Shown piece after piece: positions 1 to 11,304 of a DNA stretch of 64,000 bases. Source of the stretch: CAVUXJ01 sp963814975 (lineage in GTDB: Bacteria > Acidobacteriota > Vicinamibacteria > Vicinamibacterales > CAVVIG01); NCBI GenBank assembly GCA_963814975.1, contig CAWFFB010000032.1, positions 1-64,000 of the forward strand, written 5' to 3'. Both the position numbers and the translations under genes were made by a program. Under the pieces are notes generated by a model. The model searched no databases and was not told the DNA's origin. It saw nothing but the letters and a program-made list of their open reading frames with translations. Position 1 is the first letter of the stretch; each line of letters begins with the position of its first letter.

Positions 1-725
1 ATAGCTCGGCGCGGGTTGGCGACCCATCGCTCATTGAACATCTGGCACAGCGCCACGCCATCCACGACGCTGCGGTGCACGCCAAAGCCCACGATGCGCC
101 GCGTACATTGGTCCATCACGACGAGCACCCAGTGTGTATGGAGAACGGCCGATTCGCACCGAAACAGATCCAGACTCCACAGACTGTCCTTCGCGCGACC
201 CAGGACCGTGAACCAGGACGGCCCCGCCGAGTCTGGTTTCGGGCGGTACCGAGCCGCGAGAATGCGCCGCACCACGTCCTTGTTGATGGGAATACCGAAG
301 GCCAGGGTGATCTGTTGCGCGATCCGTGGGCATTCCCAGATCGGGTTGCGTTGCTTCAGGTCGACGACGGCGGCAACGACTTCCTCGCTCGGTCCCTTGG
401 GGCCAGGCTTCGTCGGCCCCTTGGGCGAGAAGAGCCTGCGATACTTCCGCTGTATCAGCGCTCCATGAAGGCGCAACAGCGTCGACGGTTTGACGATGAT
501 CGCGGAACGGATCAACCGGCGCTGGCGCATGATGAGTGCACACAGGCCGGCGATAACGCGATCAGACGGACGGAGATTGGGCGACCGCTTTCGAGAACGA
601 TTGAAAATGAGCAGCTGGTGCTTGACGAGTATGGATTCGGCCACGACGGCACGGGCGCCGCCGGGACCGGCGAGCCGGGCGACTGTCGCCAACAGATGCA
701 GAAAAAGGACGGCGAGATCGCGCAC
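1..725 (-). CDS. DDE (rve) integrase-core transposase, 3' end beyond window
   Basis: A frame open from GTG 725 to the left edge gives about 241 residues of an integrase-core transposase. The N-terminal part is helical and basic (VKHQLLIFNRSRKR, IVKPSTLLRLH), as in the helix-turn-helix region of such enzymes. The RNase H-like core follows with the first catalytic Asp in LWSLDLFRCES and the second in VVMDQCTRRIVGFG. The third acidic residue would lie beyond base 1. A stop lies 12 bp upstream of the GTG, so the start cannot be much earlier; no strong Shine-Dalgarno is visible. The gene abuts the truncated kinase that begins near 790 on the other strand, so insertion probably removed the kinase N-lobe. 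The exact IS family (IS3, IS481 or an unclassified rve group) cannot be fixed without the C-terminus. Confidence 0.8.
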   Translation of the reverse strand, partial: MRDLAVLFLHLLATVARLAGPGGARAVVAESILVKHQLLIFNRSRKRSPNLRPSDRVIAGLCALIMRQRRLIRSAIIVKPSTLLRLHGALIQRKYRRLFSPKGPTKPGPKGPSEEVVAAVVDLKQRNPIWECPRIAQQITLAFGIPINKDVVRRILAARYRPKPDSAGPSWFTVLGRAKDSLWSLDLFRCESAVLHTHWVLVVMDQCTRRIVGFGVHRSVVDGVALCQMFNERWVANPRRA

Positions 726-790
726 GGCACAATGCTACCAAGATCTCCGGCACGCGCAAGAAATGCCCACGAATTGTGAATTCGCCATGC

Positions 791-3232
791 ACAGCCGGTG
801 GCGAGCGGCTCTTGGCCGAAGTGCTGCCGGTCGCCAGACAGATCGCAGAAGCGCTCGAGGCCGCGCACGAGCAGGGCATCATCCATCGCGACCTCAAGCC
901 CGCCAACATCAAGGTGCGGCCCGATGGCACGGTCAAGGTGCTGGACTTTGGACTCGCGAAAGCGTTCGATTCGAGTTCCGGTGCGGCCCGAAGTGTCGCA
1001 GTCGCCGACGATCACGAGCCCGGCCATGACGCAGATGGGCGTCATTCTCGGCACCGCCGCGTACATGAGTCCGGAGCAGGCCAAGGGGAAGGCGGTCGAC
1101 AAGCGTGCCGACATCTGGGCGTTCGGCTGCGTGCTCTACGAGATGCTCGCCGGCACGCGCGCGTTTCGGGGCGAGACGGTGTCGGAGACGCTGGCGAGGT
1201 GATGAAATCTGAACCGCCATGGACGGCGCTGCCGTCCGAGACGCCGGCGGCGCTCCGCAAACTCCTCCGGCGCTGCCTGGAGAAGGATCCGCGGGAGCGG
1301 CTACCGGACATCGCCGATGCGCGGCTGGCGATGGACGGTGCATTTGAGACCGCGGCGGCGCGGCGACCACTCTGGCGCCGTCCCTCGACTTCGCGTCTGG
1401 CAGCGTCCGGCGCCGCTTGTGGCGGGCATCGTGGCACTTCTCGGCGTCACGGTCCTTGGCTTGTTGGACGCTCATGCGTCCCGCGCCGCCGCGCGTCGTG
1501 CGCTTCACGGTGACCCCGTCCGGCGCGACCGCCCTCGGCGTGGGTGGCATCGCGATCTCGCCTGACGGCACGCGCCTCGCGTACGTCCACGCCGGTGGCC
1601 AGCAGATCTTCGTGCGCGCTTTCGGTCAGCTTGAGCCCACGGCGCTCCAGGGTATGGGCGCGCCGGGCGGCCTCTTTTTCTCGCCCGACGGCCAATGGAT
1701 CGGCTTCATCGATGGAGGCACTGTACTCAAGAAGGTCGCGGTCACCGGGGGACCGCCCGTGACCGTCACCCGGACCAGCATTGTTGCCGTCGGCGCAAGC
1801 TGGAGCACCGATGACACCATCATGTTCGCCACCAACGACCCCGCTTCAGGTTTGTTGCGCGTGGCGGCCGCCGGGGGCGAGCCCGAGGTATTGACAACGC
1901 CCAACCGAGACCAGGGCGAATTGGATCATCTGTTCCCCGAGGTCTTGCCAGGCGGCCAGGCCGTACTCTTCACGATTGGGACCGGTGCAGGTCCCGACAA
2001 CATGCACATCGCTGTGCTCGATCTGACGACCCGCGAGCAGAAGATCTTGTTACGCGGGGCGAGCCACGGCCGGTACGTTGCGAGCGGCCATTTAGTCTAC
2101 GGCGTGGCCGGGACGTTGCGGGCGGTCGCCTTCGACCTTCGACGGCTCGAGGTGGTCGGCACACCAGTGCCGGTGTTGGAGCAAGTGATGACCACGCTGG
2201 GTGGCGGTCAACATGGGCATCTCTGATGACGGCACGTTGGTCTACGTGCCGGGCGGGCCGGAGGCGCCGGCGGCGCGCACGCTGGTGTGGGTGGATCGGC
2301 AGGGACGCGAGGCGCCACTCAAGGCGCCGCCGCGGGCCTACGTGTATCCACGACTCTCACCCGATGGGACACGAGTGGCGCTCGGCGTGCTCGACGAGGA
2401 AATTGACATCTGGATCTGGGAACTCGTGCGGGAAACGCTGACGCGGTTCACCTTCGATCCGCGGCCAGATACGCATCCGGTCTGGACGCCGGACGGGCAG
2501 CGAGTGCTGTTCCGTTCCCTGCGCGCTTTGCCCGGTAATCTCTTCTGGCAGGCCGCGGACGGCACGGGGGCGGTGGAGCGTCTCACTGAGAACCCGAACA
2601 ATCAATACCCCGGAGCGTTCTCCTCTGACGGGACGCGGCTGGTCTTCCGCGAAGAGACGACAACGACCGGGGCCGACTTGATGGTGCTGGCGTTGGAGGG
2701 GGGGCGACGGGCCCAGCCGTCTTCGCCAGGTGTCGGCGGGCCTGGACGAAGCTCGACGAGCGACGTCCGGCCGCTCGTGCAGACGACCTTCGACGAGCTG
2801 AATGGGGAGATCTCGCCCGACGGCCGATGGGTGGCGTATCAATCGAACGAGTCGAGGCAGGACGAAATCTACGTGCGGCCGTTTCCGGACGCGAATAGCG
2901 GGCGCTGGCAGATCTCCACGGGCGGCGGCACGCGGCCACTGTGGGCGCGCAGTGGCAAGGAGCTCTTCTATGTGGGACCGAGCGGCGCGGTGATGAGCGC
3001 CACCGTTGAAGGTGAGTCCACGTTTCGAGCCGGCAATCCGACGCGGCTGTTCGAGGGGCCCTACTTCATGGCCGCGGGTCAGGCGGGCCGGACCTACGAC
3101 GTCTCGCCGGACGGCAAGCGCTTCCTGATGATCAAGGTGGCCGGCGCGTCAAACGAGACGTCAACGCCGACGAGCATCGTCGTCATCGAGCACTGGTTCG
3201 AGGAGCTGAAGCGCCTCGTGGCGACGAACTGA
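791..3232 (+). pseudogene. Truncated, multiply frameshifted Ser/Thr kinase-PD40 propeller protein
   Basis: This is a relic of the kinase-TolB fusion family. The glycine loop and catalytic Lys are absent. The sequence starts just before the alphaE helix (ARQIAEALEAAHEQG) and then shows HRDLKPAN and DFGLAKA. Reading then changes frame near 980 (LGTAAYMSPEQ, DIWAFGC), again near 1195 (LRRCLEKDP), near 1370 (membrane helix LVAGIVALLGVTVLGLL) and near 1480. From there a PD40 propeller runs with repeated SPDG motifs, with one more shift near 2210. The C-terminus (about 2201-3232) is a clean 343-residue propeller end. Missing subdomains and at least five frame changes make a functional product unlikely, although some shifts may be sequence errors. 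Confidence 0.85.
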
Positions 3233-3581
3233 CGGGCGCACGTCAGTCTTTCTGGCCCTCGCGCTCGAGAATTACTTCTATGTTGCGGGCCGTCGTCAAG
3301 CTCCGTGTGTGAGAAGTTTTCTTTCAAGCATATACCCTCGCATTCCACTGCGGCCCCCCAACGATGGTCTGCGATCCTCACGCGGGTCTGGATATGCGCC
3401 ATGGGTGCGTGACCCAGCGCTCGCCTTCTATCCGGGCACGCGCGGATCGCGCGGCCCCCGGAGACTGTGCAGTCTCAGATCCCGACACCGTGCTGCGACA
3501 CCCTCTCCTGCGCGGTCGCGTGGCGCGACCCAGTAATCCATCGTGCGCAGCGCGCGTGAGTGCATCGATCCGATCTGGCGG
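3233..3581. other. Gap between kinase relic and IS110 transposase
   Basis: No convincing coding sequence is present. The stretch probably holds the non-coding downstream flank of the IS110-type element at 3582. A short inverted pair (GAGACTGTGCAGTCTC, about 3460-3476) and GC-rich palindromes such as GCGCGGTCGCGTGGCGCGAC near 3510 are the only structure seen. IS110-type elements encode a guide (bridge) RNA in a non-coding flank, so such structure could belong to one; this is inference. Confidence 0.4.
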
Positions 3582-4711
3582 CTAGGCGACTTTCAGGATC
3601 GCGCCCGCGGGCACGACCCCGGTCGTGACATACCGCCACAGCGCGATCACGAGCTGGCGCGCGACGGCCACGATCCCGATCCGACGCGCCCGCTTTCCGG
3701 TCTGAAAGCGCGCGCGATACCACTGCGTCAGGGCACTGTGCGGTTGCCAGCGCACCCAACTCCACGCCAGCTGAATGCTGATCGCTTGCAGCCGCTTATT
3801 GCCAGCGCGACTGATCCCTTGCTCCTGCGCCGATTCCCCGCTGGTATAGGGCGTCGGCGCGAAGCCCAAGAGCCCGCCGACCTGGCGCCGATTGCGGAAC
3901 GCCCGCCACACCAGGCCCTCGTCGAGCAACACCGACGCGCTCGTCGTGGCGACGCCCTTCAGCTGCACCAACTGGCGCAACGTACTCGCCGGCGGCGCGG
4001 TCGTCACGGCGGCTTCTTGCTGGGCGTCGAGTTCCGTCAGCTGTCCCTCGAGCATCGCGAGGCGCGCCTCCGCTCGCGCGAGCCGCGCTTGCACTTCACG
4101 GGGAGCGTCGCGCCCGCCCAGTCCAGCACCGTGGCCCACCAATCACCGCGGCGGCGCGACGGCAGGGTCGTCCCCCACGTCGCCAGCCACCCCCGCATTT
4201 GATTGACCACCCGCGCCTGCGCCTGCACCACGTCGGTCCGCTCGCGGCTGACCTGCCGCGCGGCCTCGTCCGCCACGGTCGGCACCCACACCTCCCGCCA
4301 CACACGCGGCTCCCCGTAACAGACCCGCACCAGCATCTGCACCAGTTTCAGCGCATCGAGCCGATCCGTTTTCGTGCGCCGCGCGCGCCGATTCACCTCG
4401 ATGCTCGCCGAATCGACCACCCGATTGGCGATCCCTACGTGCGTCAGCGCGCGATGAATCCAGAATCCGTCGCGGCCGGCCTCGTAACAACTCACGACCG
4501 GCGCCTGCGCCGCCAACCCGAACCGGCGTCGCCCCTGCTGCAGCGCGTGCTCCACGGCGCCCAGATGGCCGCTGGCGACCGTCCGCAGCCACGGCGTCAC
4601 CCCGAATCCCGACGTCATCGCCAGCTTCCAGTCTTTCTTCCCCAACTCAAACGCCACATACAACCTCGGCTCGCTTACACTCGTCTCCGGGCGGGTCGGT
4701 GCAATCATCAC
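3582..4711 (-). CDS. IS110-family transposase, one frameshift
   Basis: The N-terminal half (from ATG 4711) is a DEDD RuvC-like transposase: LYVAFELGKKDWKLA at the first Asp/Glu position, SCYEAGRDGFW and RTKTDRLDALKLVQML. The C-terminal half (3582-4142) is the Transposase_20 domain with LKGVATTSASVLL and GISRAGNKRLQ, including the conserved Ser region. The halves are in different frames and join near 4100-4140, where coding quality switches. Together they would give about 375 residues, the usual IS110 length. Enzymes of this family are programmed by an RNA encoded in the element flank. The break may be real decay or a one-base error, as in many genes of this window. Confidence 0.85.
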
Positions 4712-4780
4712 AGCCTCCTTTTGGCTTCGAACACCTTCTGGAGCTTAATTGCACGGCCCGCTCATAGTCTCTCCTGCCTT

Positions 4781-4840
4781 GTCGCGCAGTGGCGAGCGAC
4801 CCCGCCGGGGGGACCTCAGGTCGCCAGATCGCCGTTGATC
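4781..4840. repeat. Interspersed kinase-upstream repeat, copy A
   Basis: One of five copies of a 55-60 bp element that starts GTCGCG(A/C)AG, has a CCCC-GCC-GGGG hairpin core and ends GGTCGCCAGATCGCCGTTGATC (in two parts: GGTCGCCAGATC, then GCCGTTGATC). This copy lies 34 bp upstream of the TATAAT box of the kinase at 4890. Confidence 0.85.
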
Positions 4841-4873
4841 AGGAATAATCCCGTCCGCGCTCCCGCCCGCCCA

Positions 4874-4879
4874 TATAAT
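4874..4879 (+). promoter_or_regulatory. Consensus -10 box for near-leaderless kinase mRNA
   Basis: TATAAT, in the context CGCCCATATAATCC, ends 10 bp before the TTG start codon at 4890. A transcript starting about 7 bp after the box would have almost no leader. No TTGACA-like -35 is present at 16-18 bp. The same CGCCC(A/G)TATAAT block precedes kinase-start remnants at 25476 and 26791, which supports a conserved promoter. Confidence 0.65.
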
Positions 4880-4889
4880 CCGTAGCAGT

Positions 4890-7579
4890 TTGGCCCTCAC
4901 TCCCGGCACCCGTCTCGGCGTCTATGAAGTCACCGCCCAGATCGGCGAAGGCGGCATGGGCGAGGTCTATCGGGCCACGCGACACGAAGCTGAATCGCGC
5001 CGGTCGCCATCAAGGTGCTGCCCGACGTCGTTGGCCGCGGATCCGGATCGGCTGGCGCGCTTCCAGCGTGAAGCGCAGAAGTCTCGCGTCACTCAATCAT
5101 CCGAACATCGCGCGATCCACGGCCTGGAAGAATCCGGCGGGGTGCGACGCCCTCGTCATGGAACTGGTCGAGGGCGAGGATCTCTCGCAACGCATCGCGC
5201 GCGGAGCGATCCCGCTCGACGAAGCGCTGCCGATCGCGAAGCAGATCGCCGAGGCGCTCGAAGCCGCGCACGAGCAGGGGATCATCCACCGCGATCTGAA
5301 GCCCGCGAATATCAAGGTCCGGCCCGACGGCACGGTGAAGGTGCTGGATTTCGGGCTGGCGAAGGCGATGGAGCCGGTCGGGCGTCGCATCGCCGAACGT
5401 GTCGCAGTCGCCGACGATCACGACGCCCGCGATGACGCAGGCGGGGCTGATCCTTGGCACCGCGGCCTACATGGCGCCGGAGCAGGCGCGCGGCAAGACC
5501 GTCGACAAGCGCGCGGACATCTGGGCGTTCGGGTGCGTGCTGTTCGAGATGCTCACGGGAAAGCGGGCGTTCCCGGGCGAGGATGTCACCGACACGATCG
5601 TCTCGGTCCTCAGCAAGGAGCCAGAGTGGTCCGCGCTGCCGTCCCCTACGTCGGCGTCCGTGAGGTCGTTGCTGCGGCGCTGTCTGGACAAGGATCCAAA
5701 GCAGCGGCTGCGCGACATCGGTGAAGCGCGGCTCGCACTCGATGGCGCGTTCGAGACGGGTGCTTCCCAACCGGCGGCGGCCACGTCATCGCCAAGCGGG
5801 CGGCTGGCGTGGATGGCCGCACTCGCCGTCGCGGTGGTGGTGATCGTCGCGATGGCGGTTCCCACGGTGCGGCATTTTCGCGAGACGCCGCCGGCCCAAC
5901 TCTCCGGTCGCTTCAACGTGTCGCTGCCAGAGAAGTCGGCCTGCAATTCTTGATGCTCTCGCCTGACGGGCGCAATCTTGCCTTTGTCAGCGATGAAGGT
6001 GGCCCGAGCCGCCTCTGGGTCCGGCCGCTCGATTCGCTTGAAGCCCGGCCGATCCCAGGCACGGACGGCGCGACGTTCCCATTCTGGTCGCCAGACGGCC
6101 GGAACCTGGGGTTCTTCGCGCAGGGCAAGCTCAAGAAGGTCGCGCTGGCGGGAGGCCCTGGCGCAGACCCTCTGCGACGCTGCGACGCCGCGCGGAGGCA
6201 CGTGGAATCGCGATGGCGTGATCGTCTTCGCGCCGAATATCAGCGGCGCCCTGTTCCGCGTGGCGGAGGACGGCGGCGTCCCTGCTCCGGTCATCAAGTC
6301 GGCGGCTTCCGGGGAGTCTCATCGCTATCCGGAATTTATCGCGGGAGGCAACCGGTTTCTATTCACGATTCAGAGTGTGCAACCGGAGATCGCGGGCATC
6401 TACGCCGCTTCGCTAGATGGGGCGGCGCCCGTGCGCCTGCTGCCGGATCAGTCCCACGCCATGTACGTTCCGCCCACGGCGGGCGCACGTACCGGCGCTG
6501 TGCTGTTTTTGCGCGAGACGACGGCCATGGCGCTGCCGTTCGATGCGGGGACACTCCGCGCCGCGGGTGCAGCGGTCCCCGTCGCGCAAGACGTGGGAGA
6601 GGCTGGAACAGTGGGTTTCGCGGCATTCTCCGCATCGGAAAACGGCGTGTTGTTGTATCGCAGTGGCGACTTCAGACTGAAGAGTACGCTGGTGTGGCTC
6701 GACCGGTCCGGCACGCAAATCGAAGCGAAGAGCGAAGCCCAGCAGTTTGAATCGTTGGCGCTTTCGCCGGATGGAAAGCAGGCGGCGGTTTCCATCAGGA
6801 CCTCGCCAGACACCGTAGATGTGTGGCTTCAGGACCTGGAGCGCGGAGTGCCGACAAAGTTCACGTTCGGCCCCGAAACTCGGGAGGGTGGCGGTCTGGT
6901 CTCCAGATGGCAGTTATCTCGTTTTTGGGAACGGGCAATTCAGGCAAGCTTTTTCCGGAAACCGGCCAACGGTGCAGCCGCGGAAGAGTTCCTGCTGCAG
7001 GTGGGTGGCAACGCGACTCCACTCGATATCTCTCCCGACGGAAAGCTGCTGGTGTATTCCGACACCGGGGGGAACACGAAGGACGACCTGTGGCTCCTGC
7101 CTCTTCAGGGGGAGCACAAACCAGCGAAGTACCTGGACACGCCGTTTGAAGAACGCCAGGCGCAATTTTCGCCGGACGGCAAGTGGATGGCGTACTCGTC
7201 CGACGAGTCGGGCCAAGTTCAGGTGTATGTGCAGCCGGTCCCGGCGACGGGCGCGAAGCGCCAGATCTCGACCCAGGGAGGGTCGGGTCCGCGTTGGCGC
7301 CGAGACGGCAAGGAGCTCTACTACCTATCCGCGGACGCGCAGTTGACGGCAGTTCCCGTGAAGTTCGGCGCGGGAACGTTCGATGTCGGCGCTCCCCTGC
7401 GACTGTTCGAGCGATCCCTTGCCACCGCTCGTCTCCACTGCTGACTTAACCGCCGCATCCTCTACCAACCTTCGGCGGACGGGCAGAAGTTTCTGGCACT
7501 GGTCCCCGCTGACGGCGAAGCGCGTCCGCCGCCGCCTGTCACGATCTGGATGAACTGGATGGCCGGGTTGAACAAGTAG
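4890..7579 (+). pseudogene. Ser/Thr kinase-PD40 propeller protein, multiply frameshifted
   Basis: The start is TTG 4890 (residues LALTPGTRLGVYEV), followed by the glycine loop IGEGGMGEVYRA. The frame changes near 4990, near 5080 (then SLASLNHPNIA, HRDLKPAN, DFGLAKA), near 5390 (LGTAAYMAPEQ, DIWAFGC), near 5930 and near 6155. A membrane helix (LAWMAALAVAVVVIVAMAV) separates the kinase from a PD40 propeller with SPDG repeats. In the last frame TGA 7442-7444 stops translation, but homologous coding resumes (YQPSADGQKFLALVP) to TAG 7577-7579. All kinase subdomains are present, unlike the relic at 791, so a repaired sequence could encode a full protein of about 890 residues: a membrane sensor kinase with an extracytoplasmic propeller. 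Decay or sequence error cannot be separated here. Confidence 0.85.
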
Positions 7580-7844
7580 AGCCGAAGGACGAACGGTTCA
7601 GATCGGCGGCTGACCCGTTTCTTCACCGCCTCGAGGATCCCGATTTGGAATGAGTCGCGATAAGTCGCGAAGTGTAGAGCGGACCCCACCGGGGTCTCAG
7701 GTCGCCAGATCGCCGTTGATCGTTACCAATGCCACGAATGAGCTACGCAGTCGTTGGGAGACATGTCGCCGCGGCGCGGGCTTATCCGTGGCCCTCTGGC
7801 GCAGCCACCGGTTAGGCCAGTGCCAGGTTCAAATTTTGAACTTC
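7580..7844. repeat. Convergent kinase gap with repeat copy B (7664-7721)
   Basis: Between the 3' ends of two convergent kinases lies copy B of the interspersed repeat. Its hairpin is the most perfect of the set, GACCCC-ACC-GGGGTC, and it ends with the same GGTCGCCAGATC and GCCGTTGATC blocks. No TATAAT follows it. Nothing else is recognisable in the gap. Confidence 0.75.
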
Positions 7845-10785
7845 TCACTTCTTGAGACCCGCCGTCCAGTTCAGCACGACGGTGATGGAGGAGGCAGCCG
7901 CGTCCTCGAGCGGCACGTTGACCAGGAACCGCTGGCCATCGCGCGCTACGTCGTACTGGTGCCTGCTGCGCGGTGCATTAGCGGGACCGTTCAGCAGGTG
8001 CACCTCGAACAGTGGCATGGCGTCACCCACGGCGAACCCGGTGGCGCTCCTGACAGGGACGGCCATGAGCCGCTCGTCGAGTGCGTAATAGAACAGCTCT
8101 CTCCCATCCCGCCGCCATCGCGGGAACGAGCCGCCGTCCTTCGAGATCTGCCACTTTCCGCCACCACTTGGCGCCGGGAAGCTCTGCACGTAGACCTCGA
8201 ATCGTCCTGATTCGTCGGTGGTGTACGCCAGCCAGCGGCCATCCGGCGACACTTGGCTGTAGGCCTGAAAGAAGCGCGACGGCGCGAACAAGCGCAGCGC
8301 CTGCTCGCCCGCAAGGGGCAAGATCGCGATCTGGGATCGGCCATTCACGGGGGTGCGGTAGACGAGGAAGCGCCCGTCGGGCGACCAACTGTGCGGCAAC
8401 ATGTCCACGCTCGACTTGATGAAGGGTTCCTCGATCCCGACGCCGTCTGCCCGCTTCTGATATAGGTGGGCTACGCCGCCCTCGCGATCGGACCCGAACA
8501 CAATCCGGCTGCCGTCTGGCGACCAGACCGGATAAATGTCATTCCCCGGATCGAAAGTGAAGCGCGAGGTGACGCCGCGCGCCAGCTCTACCAGCCAGAT
8601 GTCCAGCGTCCGCCCCTGCGGATCGGCGGCGTTCACGGCCACGCGCGCACCGTCCGGGGATAACTCTGGGTTGCGGTACGGGCCCGGTTGACCAATGGCA
8701 GCCAGCGCCTTGCCGGCGCGATCGACCCACGTCAATTGCGTGCGTGTGTTGTTCTGGTTGGACTGGCCACCAGTCCGATACGTCAGCACGCCCGCTCGTT
8801 GATGCCGAAAAGGCTGCGGTCGCGAATTCCGGGTTGACGGCGACGTTTTCGGTCACGCGGAACGATTCGCCTATGGTCTGCAGTCGCCCTGGATCGAACG
8901 ATTGGGCCAGAAGTGTCCCCTGCCGGGTGAACAGCAGGTATCGGTCGGCGTAGATCGCCTGCGACTCCGACGCGAATAGCGGGGTCCGCTCTGGGGCATC
9001 GAGGGAGCCGACATAGATGGTGGTCGGCGGCGTCGCCACGTACAGGAAGCGCCGGCCGTCGGGAAGAAACCACGGCCAGCGATGCGCCTTTTCCTTCTTC
9101 GCGGCATCCAGGGTCGTCACCGGGGCGGGGGCGCCACCGGCGGCCGAGACGCGGAACAGTCCGCTCGTCGGGTGGGGCGCAAACACGATGGTGTCGTCGC
9201 GGTTCCAAGTCCCGCCTACTCCGGCGATCGCGTCGCACAGGATCACTGATGGCCCGCCGGTGACGTCGACCTTCTTTAGCGTGCCTTGCGCAAAGAAGCC
9301 GATGAACCGGCTGTCGGGCGACCAGAACGGAAAGAACCCGCCTTCCGTCCCTGGAAGCACCTGCGCTTCTGCCGCGTCGAACGACCGGACCGCCAGCGCA
9401 GGTTGGCCCGCGGTGCTGACACTAAAGGCGACGCGCTGGCCGTCCGGAGAAAGTGCCTGAGAGAGCGTTGAATACACGCTCGAAAATCCCCCGGCGCCGA
9501 GAATCGAGCTGCCAGCGGGCGGCGAGACCTGAAATCGGATCGCGGCGGCCGGCTCCGAGCGAGGGCGAGCGAACTGCAGTGCGCCGATCCCGAGGGCCGC
9601 CGCGGTCGCCACGGCGGCCATCACCCACGCCAGGCGCGCTCGCGTGCGAACGGTCGTCGCTCGCGGCGCCGCGCCACCGACCTTCGTGCCGGTTTCGGCA
9701 ATCCACTGCAACTCGCGCAGCACGTCGCGTGCCCTTTGCCACCGGTCGTCAGGATCCTTGGCCAGGCACGTGGCGACGACGCGGTCGAGCGCCGGCGGCA
9801 TGAGCGGTTGCAGCGCGGAGATGGGCGTCGGGTCCGTCGACATGATCGCGGCACTCACGCTCGCGTGGCTCGTGCCCTCGAACGCCTTCTTCCCGGTGAG
9901 CATTTCGTACAGCACCGCGCCGAACGCGAAGATGTCCGTGCGCGCGTCTGCCTCGCGGCCTTCGAGCTGTTCCGGCGCCATGTACTGACACGTGCCGAGG
10001 ATCGTGCCCGGCGCCGTCAAACTGGGCGGCGACGTCGGCTGCATCGATCCCTCCGCACCAGCGACCGCCGGGGCGCTGGCCTTCGCCAGCCCGAAGTCCA
10101 GCAGCTTGGCCATCGGTGGCGCGGACGCGCCGCCGCTCCGCGTGAGCATGATGTTGCCGGGCTTGAGGTCGCGATGGACGATGCCCGCGCGATGCGCCGT
10201 GTCGAGCGCGCTCGCGATCTGAATCGCGATCCTCAGCGCCTGGTCGAGCGGCACCGCGCCTTTCGCCAGGCGATCGGCGAGCGTCTCGCCTTCGACCAGT
10301 TCCAAGACCAGCGCGCGGACGCCGTCGCTCTCTTCGACCCCGTAGATCGCGCCGATATGCGGATGGTTGAGCGACGCGAGCACCCGCGCTTCGCGCTCGA
10401 AGCGGGCCAGCCGGTCGGGATCCGCGGTGAAGGCACGCGGCAAAATTTTGAACGCGACGTCGCGCCCGAGCTTGGTGTCGCGCGCGCGATACACCTCGCC
10501 CATGCCGCCCGCGCCGAGCAGTGTCTGGATCTGGTAGACGCCGATGCGTCGCCCGGCCAGCACGGTTCCGCCGGGGGAGGTGATCAATCCGGCCGCCGCC
10601 GCGAGTGCGGGCTTCGACAGGAAGCTGGCGGCGTGGCTCTCATTCGACAGGAGCGATGCCACTTCCTGATGGAGCGTGTCATCACCGCCGCACGCCTCGC
10701 GCAGGAATCCGGCGCGATCGCGCGGGTCATGCGCCAGCGCGGCGTGATAGACCTGCGAGATCTGTTGCCAGCGGTCGGGATTCAT
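7845..10785 (-). CDS. Ser/Thr kinase-PD40 propeller protein, one frameshift
   Basis: ATG 10785 is preceded by GGGAGGG at good spacing. Residues 1-80 form the helical leader typical of this subfamily (MNPDRWQQISQVYHAALAHD). The kinase domain is at about 81-350: glycine loop GAGGMGEVY, AFK Lys113, HRDLKPGN 204-211, DFG 230-232, APE 270-272. A membrane helix lies at about 384-406, followed by a large PD40 propeller. One extra base near 8790 (GCACGCCCGCT) shifts the frame; removing it joins SASTSG to VLTYRTGG and gives about 978 residues ending VLNWTAGLKK. All catalytic residues are present, so this is the best-preserved kinase in the window. It probably signals envelope or solute state by Ser/Thr phosphorylation, with the propeller outside the membrane. 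Partners are unknown. Confidence 0.88.
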
Positions 10786-10877
10786 GCCGTGCCCTCCCTA
10801 GCCTTGCGCAGCATCCACCACCCGCCTTCGATGATCGCCACCGACGTGATTCCGGGCGGATGATCGCTCGCACTCAT
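10782..10877 (-). CDS. Possible 31-codon upstream ORF, coupled to kinase
   Basis: From ATG 10877 a short frame (ending MLRKAREGTA) stops at TGA 10782-10784, overlapping the kinase ATG in an ATGA arrangement that would allow translational coupling. Kinases of this type often follow an ECF sigma-factor gene, and this could be the remaining end of an upstream gene. The sequence is not recognisable and may be incidental. Confidence 0.3.
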   Translation of the reverse strand: MSASDHPPGITSVAIIEGGWWMLRKAREGTA

Positions 10878-11304
10878 GTACCCGCCCCAAGAGCGGGCAG
10901 GCACGTCGTACGAGCAGCAGCGAGCTCATGCGATCAGGGCTATGTGCTGCGGCGGTGAACGTGAACACGCTGATTCTAGGGGGAAGGCCCGCACCGGTAA
11001 AGCGGAAACGGGTCGCGCGCGCACCACGTCATTCAGCGTCTGCAGAGTTCGCCGGCACATCCAGACGTGGCCGAGGCTTCGTCGGTCACGAGGGTACGAG
11101 ACAGACAGTCTTCCCGGAAATGCGGCAGCGCATCCCCTCCCGGAGTGGCATCAGTCACGAAAAGTCGCGAAGGGTAGAGCTGATCCCCGCCCGGGGGCCT
11201 CAACTCGCCAGATCGCCGTTTGGACGAAGCCGCTGGCGCGGCGGACGCTACGCGTGAGGCGCGGCCGGTCATCCGGGTAGCGTGTGGGTCACAGGAGGTG
11301 TCTT
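10878..11304. repeat. Intergenic stretch with repeat copy C (11164-11220)
   Basis: This separates kinase 3 from the IS91-like element. Copy C reads GTCGCGAAGGGTAGAGC, has a GATCCCC-GCC-CGGGG core, and ends ACTCGCCAGATCGCCGTT. It is not followed by TATAAT or a kinase start. A GCCCGCTCTTGGGGCGGGT palindrome near 10880-10900 may belong to the kinase 3 promoter region. No other gene is seen. Confidence 0.7.
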
